Source: Trebonia kvetii | Lineage (GTDB): Bacteria > Actinomycetota > Actinomycetes > Streptosporangiales > Streptosporangiaceae | Reading direction: 5' to 3' | DNA: 64,000 bases | Assembly (NCBI RefSeq): GCF_007827045.1 | Contig: NZ_RPFW01000005.1 | Coordinates: 391,835-455,834 of the forward strand | Part shown: positions 7,977 through 16,693 of the stretch, piece by piece | Numbering within the stretch: position 1 is the stretch's first letter | Layout of the letters: each line of letters starts with the position of its first letter | Notes under the pieces: generated by a model | What the model was told of the DNA's origin: nothing | The model's input: only the letters and a program-made list of their open reading frames with translations | Database searches by the model: none | Program-made: the position numbers and the translations under genes

Positions 7977-8888
7977 ATGAGCGGTGAAGCTGACGATTAC
8001 GACGAGTTCGGGATGCTCGGTGACAACGCCGCCGAGGCGGGCCTTGCGCTGAGCGCCATCCCGCCGGTCACCAGGAGGCACTTCACGCTGGCCGGCGGGC
8101 AGGCGATATCCGCCCTCGCCTGGGGCGATGCCGAGCCGGAGCTCGTGCTGCTGCACGGCGGCGGGCAGAACGCGCACACCTGGGACACCCTCGCGCTCGC
8201 GCTCGGCCGCCCGCTGCTCGCGGTCGACTTGCCCGGCCACGGGCACTCCGGCCGCCTGCCGGACCGCGACTACGGCCCCTGGCGCAACGCCGAGGCGGTC
8301 GCCGCCGTCATGGAGCGGGCCGCGCCCGCCGCCCGCGCGGTGGTCGGCATGTCGCTTGGCGGGTCCACCCTCATCCGGCTCGCGGCCACCCGTCCCGGCC
8401 TGGTCCACCGCGCGGTGATTGTCGACGTCACCCCCAACAGCGGCGTCCGCTCACGCGCCATGCCGCAAGCCAAGCGCGGCGCGGTCGCCCTGGTCAGCGG
8501 GCCGCCTGTCTACGAGTCGTTTGAGGCGATGGCCGCCGCGGCGGTCGCCGCGAGTCCCGGCCGCCCCAGGTCGGCGGTTGAGCGCGGCGTGCGGCACAAC
8601 GCCGTGCGGCTCCCCGACGGCCGCTGGACCTGGCGGTACGACCTGTTCGGTGACCGCCCGGCGTCGGTTGGCGACCACACCGGGCTGTGGGCGGACGTCT
8701 CCGCCATCACCGTCCCCGTCCTGCTGGTGCTCGGTGCCGACTCGCCGTTCACCGGTGAGGAGGACGTGGCCGAGTTCCGCCGGCGGCTCCCGGCCGCCCG
8801 GGTCGAGGTGGTGCCCGGCGCCGGGCACGCCATCCAGAGCGACCAGCCGCTGGCGCTGGCCCGGCTGATCGAGGATTTCATTCTCTAG
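7977..8888 (+). CDS. alpha/beta fold hydrolase
   Basis: This 303-residue alpha/beta hydrolase has the oxyanion region LLHGGGQNAHTWD, nucleophile elbow GMSLG near residue 125, acid LGADSPF and catalytic His in GAGHAIQSDQP near residue 283. It probably hydrolyses an ester, lactone, or C-C bond of a ring-cleavage-type product. It ends the seven-gene operon begun at 3030, with a 38-nt gap upstream and an independent promoter 80 nt downstream. A fully intact triad supports an active enzyme. Confidence 0.92.
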   Translation: MSGEADDYDEFGMLGDNAAEAGLALSAIPPVTRRHFTLAGGQAISALAWGDAEPELVLLHGGGQNAHTWDTLALALGRPLLAVDLPGHGHSGRLPDRDYGPWRNAEAVAAVMERAAPAARAVVGMSLGGSTLIRLAATRPGLVHRAVIVDVTPNSGVRSRAMPQAKRGAVALVSGPPVYESFEAMAAAAVAASPGRPRSAVERGVRHNAVRLPDGRWTWRYDLFGDRPASVGDHTGLWADVSAITVPVLLVLGADSPFTGEEDVAEFRRRLPAARVEVVPGAGHAIQSDQPLALARLIEDFIL

Positions 8889-8965
8889 CATCCAGAACGG
8901 GTGCGGCTGACTCTGGCACCGCCCGCCGGGACCCCGAGCCGTGCACGGATCCGGCATCGTCACCG

Positions 8966-8994
8966 TTGAATCAGATTACTAATCTTTATAAGCT
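8966..8994 (+). promoter_or_regulatory. promoter with palindromic operator, leaderless start
   Basis: TTGAAT at 8966-8971 and TAAGCT at 8989-8994 form a -35/-10 pair with 17-bp spacing. The -10 ends 6 nt before the ATG at 9001, so the mRNA would start at or next to the A of ATG (leaderless), and no Shine-Dalgarno is present. Between the two boxes is the palindrome AGATTA-C-TAATCT (8973-8985), positioned for repression. Its ATTACTAAT core recurs near 55001. Confidence 0.6.
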
Positions 8995-9000
8995 ACTCGT

Positions 9001-10554
9001 ATGCTACGCCCCGACGACCATGCCGACCAGGCACCGGATACCGCCGCGGTGATCGTGCCGGCCACCGGCCAGCGGATCTCGTACCGGACCATGGTCGACC
9101 AGTCCAGGCGGCTGGCGAACGTGCTTCGGTCCCGCGGGCTTGAGCCCGGCCACCACGTGGCGATCTTCATGACCAACGTGCCCGAGTACTTCGAGGTGGT
9201 GTGGGCGGCCCGGCGGGCCGGCTACTACTACACCGCCATCAACTGGCACCTCACCCCGGGTGAGGTGCGCTACATGCTGGAGAACTCGGAGTCGAAGGCG
9301 CTGATCGTCTCGGCCGACCTGGCAGGCGTGGCCGGCCAGGCGGCCGCCGGCCTCCCCGGGCTCGGCCTGCGGCTGCTCGTTGGCGCGGACGCGGACGCGG
9401 TCCCCGCGGGCTGGGAGGACTACGCGGCGACGGTCGGTGCGGCAGGAACCACTCCGCTCGGCCCCGAGCTCGAGGGCCAGGCGATGCTCTACTCATCGGG
9501 GACCACCGGCCGCCCGAAGGGGATCGTGCACGCCAAGATCGACATCGCCCGGCGGTTCGGCGACGTCGAGGGCGACATCCTCTGGGTGAACCGCTACGGG
9601 CTCGACCCGGACACCGTGACGCTGAACGTGGGCCCGCTCTACCACGCCGCGCCGCTGGTGTCGGCCATGTCGACGCACAGGAACGGCGGCACCGTGGTGC
9701 TGCCGCCGAGGTTCGACGCCGAGCAGACGCTCCAGGCGATCGAGCGGTACCGGGTGACCTACGCCCAGTTCGTCCCGACGATGTTCATCCGGCTGCTGCG
9801 GCTGCCCGAGGAGGTGCGCCGCCGGTACGACGTCAGCAGCCTGCGCGCGATCGCGCACAGCGCCGCGCCCTGCCCGGTCGAGGTCAAGCGGCGGATGATC
9901 GAGTGGTTCGGCCCGGTCATCAGCGAGTACTACTCCGCCACCGAGGCGGCGGGCCACGTCTCCATCCGCAGCGAGGAATGGCTGGAGCACCCCGGCTCGG
10001 TCGGCCGGGTCGCCCCCGGCTCGGTGGCCATCACCGACGACGCCGGGCGGGAGCTGCCACCGGGCGAGGACGGCATCATCTGGTTCACCCGCCCGGCCAA
10101 CAAGTTCGCCTACCACGGTGACCCGGACAAGTCCGCCGCGATGTACAACGACAAGGGCTGGGCCAAGATGGGCGACATCGGCCACCTCGACTCCGGCGGG
10201 TACCTATTCATCACCGGCCGCTCCGACCACACAATCATCTCCGGCGGCGTCAACATCTACCCGCGGGAGATCGAGGACCTGCTGATCGAGCACCCGGCGG
10301 TCGACGACGTCGCGGTCATCGGCGTGCCCGACGACGAGTACGGCGAGTCGGTGCAGGCGGTCGTCACGCTGCGCGAAGGGTACACCGGCGGCGTTGTGCT
10401 CGAGCGCGACATCATCGACTGGACCCGGGCGCGTCTCGCGCACTACAAATGCCCCAAGTCGGTCATCGTCGTCGGCTCGCTGCCCCGCTCGGTGGCGGGC
10501 AAGATGATGAAGCACCGGCTGATCGAGCAGCTTAAGCAGGCCTCATGCACCTGA
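9001..10554 (+). CDS. AMP-dependent acyl-CoA synthetase
   Basis: This 517-residue ANL-superfamily ligase activates a carboxylic acid with ATP to acyl-AMP and then acyl-CoA. The P-loop-like motif YSSGTTGRPKG is near residue 165, the A5-type YYSATEAAG near residue 304, the GDIGHLD region near residue 391, and the catalytic Lys is in SVAGKMMKH near the C-terminus. The start at 9001 lies directly after a promoter with no Shine-Dalgarno. Its stop lies 10 nt inside the following ligase gene, which is a clear paralogue (compare INWHLTPGEVRYML with VNWHLSAAEAAYIV). Confidence 0.93.
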   Translation: MLRPDDHADQAPDTAAVIVPATGQRISYRTMVDQSRRLANVLRSRGLEPGHHVAIFMTNVPEYFEVVWAARRAGYYYTAINWHLTPGEVRYMLENSESKALIVSADLAGVAGQAAAGLPGLGLRLLVGADADAVPAGWEDYAATVGAAGTTPLGPELEGQAMLYSSGTTGRPKGIVHAKIDIARRFGDVEGDILWVNRYGLDPDTVTLNVGPLYHAAPLVSAMSTHRNGGTVVLPPRFDAEQTLQAIERYRVTYAQFVPTMFIRLLRLPEEVRRRYDVSSLRAIAHSAAPCPVEVKRRMIEWFGPVISEYYSATEAAGHVSIRSEEWLEHPGSVGRVAPGSVAITDDAGRELPPGEDGIIWFTRPANKFAYHGDPDKSAAMYNDKGWAKMGDIGHLDSGGYLFITGRSDHTIISGGVNIYPREIEDLLIEHPAVDDVAVIGVPDDEYGESVQAVVTLREGYTGGVVLERDIIDWTRARLAHYKCPKSVIVVGSLPRSVAGKMMKHRLIEQLKQASCT

Positions 10555-12077
10555 CCCGACTCGCCCGCGAGTACGGCGACAAGCCGGCCGTCATCATGGC
10601 CGGATCCGGCGCCCGGCTGTCCTACGCGGAGCTGGAACGGCAGTCCAACCAGATCGCCCAGCTGTTCCGCGCCCGCGGCCTGCGTCCGGGCGACCACATC
10701 GCGGTCCTCATGGAGAACCGGCCCGAGTTCTTCCCGGTCGTGTGGGCGGCGCAGCGTTCCGGGCTGTTCTACACCCCGGTGAACTGGCACCTGTCCGCGG
10801 CCGAGGCCGCCTACATCGTGGCCGACTGCGGTGCGCGCCTGCTCGTCGCCTCAGGCGACCTGGAGGACCTGGCGGCCTCCGCCGCCGCCTCGGCGCCCGC
10901 TCTTGAGGGCAGGCTGAGCGTCGGGCCGCCGGTTCCCGGCGTGGAGTCGCTTGCGGAGGCGATCGCGCCGATGCCGGACACGCCGGTACCGGACGAGCTT
11001 GAGGGTTACTACATGCTCTACTCGTCCGGCACCACCGGCCAGCCTAAGGGCATCCTGCCCGCGCTGACCGGCCAGCCCTTCGGCGCCGGCCTGAACATCG
11101 ACTCCACCATGAAGAACTTCTTCGGGTTCTCGCCGGAGACGGTGTTCCTCAGCACCGGGCCGCTCTACCACGGTGCGCCGATCGGCTGGTCGCTCGGCAC
11201 GATCCGCAACGGCGGCACCGTGGTGGTGATGGAGCGCTTCGACGCGGTCCGCGCGCTTGAGCTGATCGAGCACCACCGGGTGACCCACGGCCAGTTCGTG
11301 GCAACCATGTTCGTCCGGATGCTGAAGCTGCCCGAGGCGCAGCGGTCCGCGTTCGACACCTCGAGCCTGCGGCTGGTCGTGCACAGCGCCGCGCCGGTCT
11401 CCGTCGAGGTCAAGGAACAGATGATCGCCTGGCTTGGGCCGATCTTGAGCGAGTTCTACGCGGGCAGCGAGGGTAACGGGTTCTGCCTGATCGAAAGTCC
11501 CGCGTGGCTGCGCCACCGGGGCTCGGTCGGCAAGCCGATTGCCGGCCAGGTGCACATCTGCTCCGACGACGGCGACGAGCTGCCGTCCGGCGAGATCGGC
11601 ACCATATGGTTCAGCGGCACGCGACGGTTCAGCTACCACAACGACCCAGCGAAGACGGCCGGCGTGTACAACGACAAGGGCTGGAGCACCCTCGGTGACA
11701 TGGGCTCGGTCGACGCGGAGGGGTACCTGTACCTGGCGGACCGGCGCACCGACCTGATCCTGTCCGGCGGGGTGAACATCTACCCGCGGGAGATCGAGGA
11801 CGCGCTCGCCCTCCACCCGGCCGTCTCCGACATCGTCGTGTTCGGCATCCCGGACGAAGAGATGGGCCAGCGGGTGCACGCGGTCGTGCAGCCAGCGGTC
11901 CCCGGCAGCGGCACCCCTGAGCTGGCCGCCGAACTGATCGCCTTCTGCCGCTCGCGGATCGCGCACTACAAGGCGCCCCGCTCAGTCTCGTTCGAGGACG
12001 AACTGCCGCGGCTGCCGTCGGGCAAGATGCTGCGCCGCCTGCTCATGGACCGCTACCGCGCCGTTCCGCCTTCCTGA
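10545..12077 (+). CDS. AMP-dependent acyl-CoA synthetase
   Basis: This 510-residue acyl-CoA ligase has YSSGTTGQPKG near residue 161, FYAGSEGNG near residue 305, GDMGSVD near residue 384, and the C-terminal catalytic Lys in LPSGKMLRR. It overlaps the preceding paralogous ligase by 10 nt, implying tandem duplication and translational coupling. Two adjacent ligases suggest activation of two related acids, such as substrate and side-chain product. Downstream lies only a methyltransferase fragment before a convergent operon. Confidence 0.93.
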   Translation: MHLTRLAREYGDKPAVIMAGSGARLSYAELERQSNQIAQLFRARGLRPGDHIAVLMENRPEFFPVVWAAQRSGLFYTPVNWHLSAAEAAYIVADCGARLLVASGDLEDLAASAAASAPALEGRLSVGPPVPGVESLAEAIAPMPDTPVPDELEGYYMLYSSGTTGQPKGILPALTGQPFGAGLNIDSTMKNFFGFSPETVFLSTGPLYHGAPIGWSLGTIRNGGTVVVMERFDAVRALELIEHHRVTHGQFVATMFVRMLKLPEAQRSAFDTSSLRLVVHSAAPVSVEVKEQMIAWLGPILSEFYAGSEGNGFCLIESPAWLRHRGSVGKPIAGQVHICSDDGDELPSGEIGTIWFSGTRRFSYHNDPAKTAGVYNDKGWSTLGDMGSVDAEGYLYLADRRTDLILSGGVNIYPREIEDALALHPAVSDIVVFGIPDEEMGQRVHAVVQPAVPGSGTPELAAELIAFCRSRIAHYKAPRSVSFEDELPRLPSGKMLRRLLMDRYRAVPPS

Positions 12078-12104
12078 CGCGGCACCAAGCCGGCCCAGCA
12101 CGCG

Positions 12105-12290
12105 GTGACCGCACCTGCCGCCCTGGCCGTCGGTCCGCGCGGGGCGGTGCTCGCGATCGATAACGCGCCCGGCATGCTCCGTGCCCTGGCCGCTGACCAC
12201 CGCAAGGTTCCGCAGCTCGCCACTTGTGTCATGGACGCTCACCGGCTCGGCGCCGGCGACGCGCGCTTCGATGTCGTCACCTGCGGCTAG
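12105..12290 (+). pseudogene. SAM-dependent methyltransferase fragment
   Basis: A 61-codon frame reads like the middle of a class I methyltransferase: RGAVLAIDNAPGML (post-motif I, the acidic strand-2 residue) and CVMDAHRLGAGDARFDVVTCG (motifs II and III), then a stop. The GxGxG motif and the whole C-terminal half are missing. It lies alone between convergent operons with no good ribosome site, so it is probably a decayed remnant. Confidence 0.6.
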
Positions 12291-12353
12291 AGCCCTGATC
12301 CCTTCACCCCGCCGCCGCGCCCGCTGCCCCGTAAACGATGCGGTGCCGTCTTG

Positions 12354-13100
12354 TCAGGTGACGACGCGACCGCCGTTGACACCGATCACCTGTGCGGTCA
12401 CGTAGCTCGATGCCTCACTGCACAGGAATGCGCAGGCATTGGCGATGTCCTCGGGGCGGCCGACGCGCCGCACCGGCAGCGTCGCCGCGAGCCTTTCCTT
12501 GCTCGCCTCGCTGATGTTCTCATCGGCCATGATCGTGCCTGTGATCGAGCCCGGCGGGATGGTGTTCACGGTGATGCCGTGCGGGCCAAGCTCCTGGGCC
12601 AGCGTGCGAGTGAGGCTGATGACAGCGCCCTTGGACGACGAATAGGCCGCCATTTTGCTCGAGCCGGTCTGCGCGCTGGAGGATGAGATGTTCACCACCC
12701 GGCCCCAGTGCTCCGCCTTCATATCGGACAAGATCTCTTGCGTCACGATGATCGGGCCGAAGACGTTGACCTTGTAGACGAAGCTGAGCAGCTCCTCGGT
12801 TATGTCCTCGAACGGCGTGAAGTCGGTGACGCCTGCGTTGTTCACGAGGATGGTGATCGGGCCGAAGGTGTCACGCAGCCTGGCCACCGCCGCCCTCACC
12901 TGGACGCGATCGGAGACGTCGGCACCAAGCGCGACGGCCTTGCCGCCGTCCGCCTCAATCTCCCGGACGGTGCCGGCGCAGCGCCCCTCGTCAAGGTCGA
13001 GTACGCCTACGGCGATGCCTTCCTTAGCGAGCCGGATGGAACAGGCCGCTCCGATGCCCGCCGCCGCGCCGGTAACGAGGGCCACTCTGGTGGTTGTCAT
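12354..13100 (-). CDS. SDR family oxidoreductase (FabG-like)
   Basis: This 248-residue classical SDR has TGAAAGIG near residue 11, NNAG (LVNNAGV) near residue 87, catalytic Ser in ISSSSA, and YSSSK near residue 152. It ends in a standard VNGGRVVT tail. It resembles 3-oxoacyl-ACP/CoA reductases. The ATG at 13100 overlaps the ligase stop by 4 bp (ATGA), so it is the last gene of a crotonase-ligase-SDR operon. A role in 3-hydroxyacyl-CoA/3-oxoacyl-CoA interconversion within that operon is inferred. Confidence 0.92.
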   Translation of the reverse strand: MTTTRVALVTGAAAGIGAACSIRLAKEGIAVGVLDLDEGRCAGTVREIEADGGKAVALGADVSDRVQVRAAVARLRDTFGPITILVNNAGVTDFTPFEDITEELLSFVYKVNVFGPIIVTQEILSDMKAEHWGRVVNISSSSAQTGSSKMAAYSSSKGAVISLTRTLAQELGPHGITVNTIPPGSITGTIMADENISEASKERLAATLPVRRVGRPEDIANACAFLCSEASSYVTAQVIGVNGGRVVT

Positions 13101-14776
13101 TCGACCTTTCCCTGTGCAGGGGACCGCCGATGCGGGCCGGTCCGGGCTGGCGGCCAGCGGACGCTACCGGTAGCTGCGCACTTCATATGTACCTCACGTA
13201 ACGCCTCGCGTCCCATCTGCCTCCCGCTCAACGGGACGTGCCCAGCGCGCAGCACGTCCTTGCGGACCTTTCCAGAGGGGGTGCGCGGCAGCTCGTCCGC
13301 CAGCACGATGACCTCGGGAGTCTTCTGCCTGGCGGCTCCGGCCGCGGCGACGTGGGCCCTGGCCTGTTCGATATCGAAGGTGAATCCTGGGCGCGCGACG
13401 ACCACCGCGCAGACCCGCTCGCCGAGCGCCGGGTCAGGCACCGGGATAACCGCCACGTCCGCCACCGCCGGGTGGGTGATCAGCAGGTCCTCCACCTCCT
13501 TGGACGAGATGTTCTCCCCGCCGCGGATGATGATGTCCTTGAGCCGGTCGGTGACCGTCAGGTGCCCGGCCTCGTCGATCCGCCCGAGGTCCCCGGTGCG
13601 GAACCAGCCGCCTGGCAGGAACGCGGCCGCGTTCAGTGCCTGGTCGGTGTACCCGGTGAACAGCTCGGGGCCGCGGGTGACGATCTCGCCCTCATGCCCG
13701 TCGGGCACGTCGCGGCCATCGGCGCCGACCAGGCGGACCTGATTGCCGGGGAGCAGCCGGCCGTCGGTCTCGGCCCGCACGCCGAGCGGGTCGTCGATGG
13801 TGCCCGCGGTCACCGTCGGGTGCTCGCTGCTGCCGTAGGAGCGGAATGCGGTGATTCCCGCGGCGTCCGCGCGCCGGACCAGGCTCGGCGGGACCGGTGC
13901 CGCGCCGGTCAGGAACTCGCGCAGCGTGCCGAGGCTGACGGCGCCGCTGGCCTGCCTGTCGAGCAGGCCGGACAGCTGGACGGGTGCTCCGCCGCAGGAC
14001 GTGACCGCGTGCCTGTCGATCAGCTCGGCGGCCAGAGCGGCTTCCCAGGCCTGCATGATCACCGTTGGCGTGCCGAGCAGCAAGATCCGCAGCAAGCTGA
14101 GCAGCCCGGCCATGTGACCGGGCGGAAAGAGCCCCAGGTGCCTGGCGCCCGGCCCGTTGAGCGTGTACACCCGGGAGGTCGCCTCGGCCAGCAGGGTGCG
14201 GTGCGAATGCTGCACGCCCTTGGGTTCGGCCGTGGTCCCCGAGGTATACATGAGCACGGCTCGGTCATCGGGGCCGGGATGCGGCTGCCGGTACGTACCG
14301 CCCGGCTCGGCGAGCAGCCCGGCGTAGCCGATCGCACCGTGGCCGGGGCCGTCGTCGCCCGTCACGACCGCGAATTTCAGCGCGGGCAGCCGGGACAGCC
14401 CGCCGAGCACGACGTCGGCGTGCGGGCGGCCGCGGTGCTCGCGGGGCAGGATGACCGCGGCGGCGCCCGACCGGCGCAGCAGGACGTCCATCTCCCGGTG
14501 GCCGTAGATCATCACCACCGGCAGCAGGACCGCTCCGCACAGGCCGACGGCCGCCTGGATCACCGCTCCCTCGTAGGAGCCTGGCAGCTGGACTGCGACC
14601 ACGTCGCCGTGGCCGATGCCCCGGGCCTGCAGCGCTGCCGCGGCCCTCTCCGCGTCGCTCACCAGGGCACCGAGCGTCGTGGCGCGCTCGCCGTCGGCGC
14701 CCGCGAATACCAGCGGGCAGCCGTCGTGGGCGGCGGCGCCTTCCCGGATGTGCGCGGCAAGCGACGGGGAGTCCAC
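13097..14776 (-). CDS. acyl-CoA ligase (AMP-forming)
   Basis: The predicted product is 559 residues. YTSGTTAEPKG is near residue 171, GDLGRIDEAGHLTVTDRLKD near residue 411, and the catalytic Lys is in TPSGKVRKD. I chose the GTG at 14776, 2 nt after the upstream crotonase stop and preceded by GGCGG, because the frame upstream only shadows that gene. The C-terminus runs about 35 residues past the usual end with an Arg-rich, low-quality tail. It is cyclohexanecarboxylate/medium-chain-ligase-like in outline; the substrate is unknown. Confidence 0.88.
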   Translation of the reverse strand: MDSPSLAAHIREGAAAHDGCPLVFAGADGERATTLGALVSDAERAAAALQARGIGHGDVVAVQLPGSYEGAVIQAAVGLCGAVLLPVVMIYGHREMDVLLRRSGAAAVILPREHRGRPHADVVLGGLSRLPALKFAVVTGDDGPGHGAIGYAGLLAEPGGTYRQPHPGPDDRAVLMYTSGTTAEPKGVQHSHRTLLAEATSRVYTLNGPGARHLGLFPPGHMAGLLSLLRILLLGTPTVIMQAWEAALAAELIDRHAVTSCGGAPVQLSGLLDRQASGAVSLGTLREFLTGAAPVPPSLVRRADAAGITAFRSYGSSEHPTVTAGTIDDPLGVRAETDGRLLPGNQVRLVGADGRDVPDGHEGEIVTRGPELFTGYTDQALNAAAFLPGGWFRTGDLGRIDEAGHLTVTDRLKDIIIRGGENISSKEVEDLLITHPAVADVAVIPVPDPALGERVCAVVVARPGFTFDIEQARAHVAAAGAARQKTPEVIVLADELPRTPSGKVRKDVLRAGHVPLSGRQMGREALREVHMKCAATGSVRWPPARTGPHRRSPAQGKVE

Positions 14777-14778
14777 CG

Positions 14779-15612
14779 CTATTCCGCCTGATCTCCTGGA
14801 GCCGCGCCAGCCGGCGGGCGCTTGCGGCTCTTGAACGCCTCGAGCTTGGCGCGGTGCTCGTCGGAGGTGAGCAGGATGGTGTTCGCGTAGCGGTCGAAGT
14901 CGCGAGCGGTGCCGCGGTCCACGCTCGCGGCGATGTCGACCGCGGTCTTGGTGACCCCGGCCGCCTCGCTGGGCAGCGCCGCGAGCTTGCGCGCGAACGC
15001 GGTGACGCGCTCGCGGAATGACTCGGCCGGGTACACGGCGTGGACGAGCCCCATCGTGAGCGCGAGCTCCGCCGAGACCTCCTCGCCGAACGCCAGCCAC
15101 TTGCCCCAGTGCGGACCGACCAGCCGGGTCACCCGGCTGATGCCGCCTGATCCGGGTATCACGGCTAGGTTGGGCAGTTCCGGCAGGGCGAAGCTGGCGC
15201 CCTCCGCGGCCAGCCGGAAGTCGCAGGAGGCGCCGATCTCCAGGCCGACCCCGAGGCAGCGCGCGTGCACGGCGATCACTGAGGGCTTCTCGATGGCCTC
15301 GAGTTCGTCCATCAGCAGGTGGAAGCTGCGGTAGCCGCGGCGCAGTCGCCGGGGGCTGAAGCTGCCGTCTGGCGCGTACCCGCGCCGGCCGCCGGCGCCG
15401 CTGTCACGCAGGTCAATGCCCGCGGTGAAATAACGGCCCTCCGCGGCGAGCACCAGCACCTTGAGGTCGTCTCTGTCGCCCAGGTCGTCGACGGCGGCCC
15501 GCAGGCCGTCGATCATCGCCGGGGAGACCGCGTTGAGCTTGTCGTCCCTGGTGAAGGTGATGGTGAGTACGCCGTTGTCCTCGGACCGGCGGAAATCGGT
15601 CGGCTCCGTCAT
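14779..15612 (-). CDS. enoyl-CoA hydratase/isomerase family protein
   Basis: This 277-residue crotonase-fold protein has KLNAVSPAM and FTAGIDLRD (oxyanion-hole strand) near residues 26-70, then GVGLEIGASCDFRLAAEGASFALPE near residue 125. The family hydrates, isomerises or hydrolyses acyl-CoA thioesters. It is first in a minus-strand operon with a ligase and SDR, and its start faces the SDR/ALDH operon across a 210-bp AT-rich region. A GGAGAGG Shine-Dalgarno precedes the ATG at 15612. The reaction type cannot be assigned safely. Confidence 0.9.
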   Translation of the reverse strand: MTEPTDFRRSEDNGVLTITFTRDDKLNAVSPAMIDGLRAAVDDLGDRDDLKVLVLAAEGRYFTAGIDLRDSGAGGRRGYAPDGSFSPRRLRRGYRSFHLLMDELEAIEKPSVIAVHARCLGVGLEIGASCDFRLAAEGASFALPELPNLAVIPGSGGISRVTRLVGPHWGKWLAFGEEVSAELALTMGLVHAVYPAESFRERVTAFARKLAALPSEAAGVTKTAVDIAASVDRGTARDFDRYANTILLTSDEHRAKLEAFKSRKRPPAGAAPGDQAE

Positions 15613-15723
15613 GGGCGGGCCTCTCCTTTCGACTGGCTGCGGTCACCCAATATGCCCGACGTCGCGACTGGAGACCACCACCGAGGACGGGCGCTGCCGT
15701 TTCCATATCGCCCACTTATTGTA

Positions 15724-15743
15724 AACATCTAACTAAAAATGTT
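15724..15743. promoter_or_regulatory. divergent operator candidate
   Basis: An inverted repeat AACAT-N10-ATGTT encloses CTAACTAAAA in the AT-rich space between the divergent starts at 15612 (-) and 15823 (+). The enclosed TAACTAA matches the TnACTAA core seen in several other promoters of the window. Confidence 0.4.
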
Positions 15744-15822
15744 AGCGTCGGCAAGGTGCCCGGGCAAGCATCGGGCCGGTACACGCAGTGCAGAACCTTG
15801 GATGCAGCTGGAGGCGACCACA

Positions 15823-16644
15823 GTGACCGTGAAGAAGGTGGCGTTCATCACCGGCGTGGCCCGCGGCCAAGGGCGGGCGCACGCGGTGAAGCTGGCGTCC
15901 AAGGGCATGAACATCATCGGCCTGGACATCTGCGCCGACATCCCGTCGATGGACTACCCCAACGCGACCGAGGACGACCTGCGCGCGACCGTCAAGCTGG
16001 TGGAGGCGGCGGGCGGGGAGATCGTCGCCGCGAAGGGCGACGTGCGCAGCTATGACGACCTGCGCCGGGTCCTCGCGATGGGCCTGGACCGCTTCGGCCG
16101 GGTAGACGTGCTGCTGGCCAACGCGGGCATCATCCGGCTGTCACCCGACGGCGACCGTGACCAGACCTGGGTCGACATCATCGACGTCAACCTGACGGGG
16201 GTATGGCGCACCATCGAGGTCGTGCTCCCGGCCATCCGCGCGGGCGGCCGCGGCGGTTCGATCGTGATCACCAGCTCGACGGCGGGCATGAAGGGCGTGG
16301 GTACCGACAAGGCGGGTGCCCAGGCCTACACGGCCGCCAAGCGCGGCCTTGTCGGCCTCATGCAGGTGCTCGCCAACCAGTACGCGCCCGAGATGATCCG
16401 GGTCAACACCATCCACCCGACGGGGGTCGCGACTGGGATGAATCTCAACCCAGCCATGGAGAAGCTGATGGCGGAGGCCGCCGCGGGCGGCAAGAACACC
16501 ATCAGCGCGATGCAGAACGCCCTGCCGATCCCGATCCTGCAGGCGGAGAACATCGCCGACGCGGTCGCCTGGCTGGTGTCCGACGAGGCGGCCTACATCA
16601 CCGGCATCCAGCTGCCGCTCGACGCCGGATTCGCCATCCGCTGA
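15823..16644 (+). CDS. mycofactocin-coupled type SDR
   Basis: This 273-residue SDR shows the sequence style of the mycofactocin-associated SDR family: VARGQGRAHAVKLA, then LDICADI and a NATEDDLRATVKLVEA insertion after the second strand. Catalytic YTAAK is near residue 167 and the tail is PLDAG. Members are thought to hold NAD(H) non-exchangeably and pass electrons to mycofactocin. The GTG at 15823 is chosen because GGAGG (15810-15814) lies 8 nt upstream; an in-frame ATG at 15802 is less well placed. The next gene is an aldehyde dehydrogenase, so alcohol-to-aldehyde-to-acid oxidation is a plausible pair. Confidence 0.85.
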   Translation: MTVKKVAFITGVARGQGRAHAVKLASKGMNIIGLDICADIPSMDYPNATEDDLRATVKLVEAAGGEIVAAKGDVRSYDDLRRVLAMGLDRFGRVDVLLANAGIIRLSPDGDRDQTWVDIIDVNLTGVWRTIEVVLPAIRAGGRGGSIVITSSTAGMKGVGTDKAGAQAYTAAKRGLVGLMQVLANQYAPEMIRVNTIHPTGVATGMNLNPAMEKLMAEAAAGGKNTISAMQNALPIPILQAENIADAVAWLVSDEAAYITGIQLPLDAGFAIR

Positions 16645-16693
16645 CGACGGCGGTACTTCCCTGGCCCGCTCACACTGACCTGCAAAGGACACC

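Noticed and set aside
12291..12353. Possible continuation of the methyltransferase fragment
   Set aside because: None of the three frames shows methyltransferase motifs after the stop at 12290.
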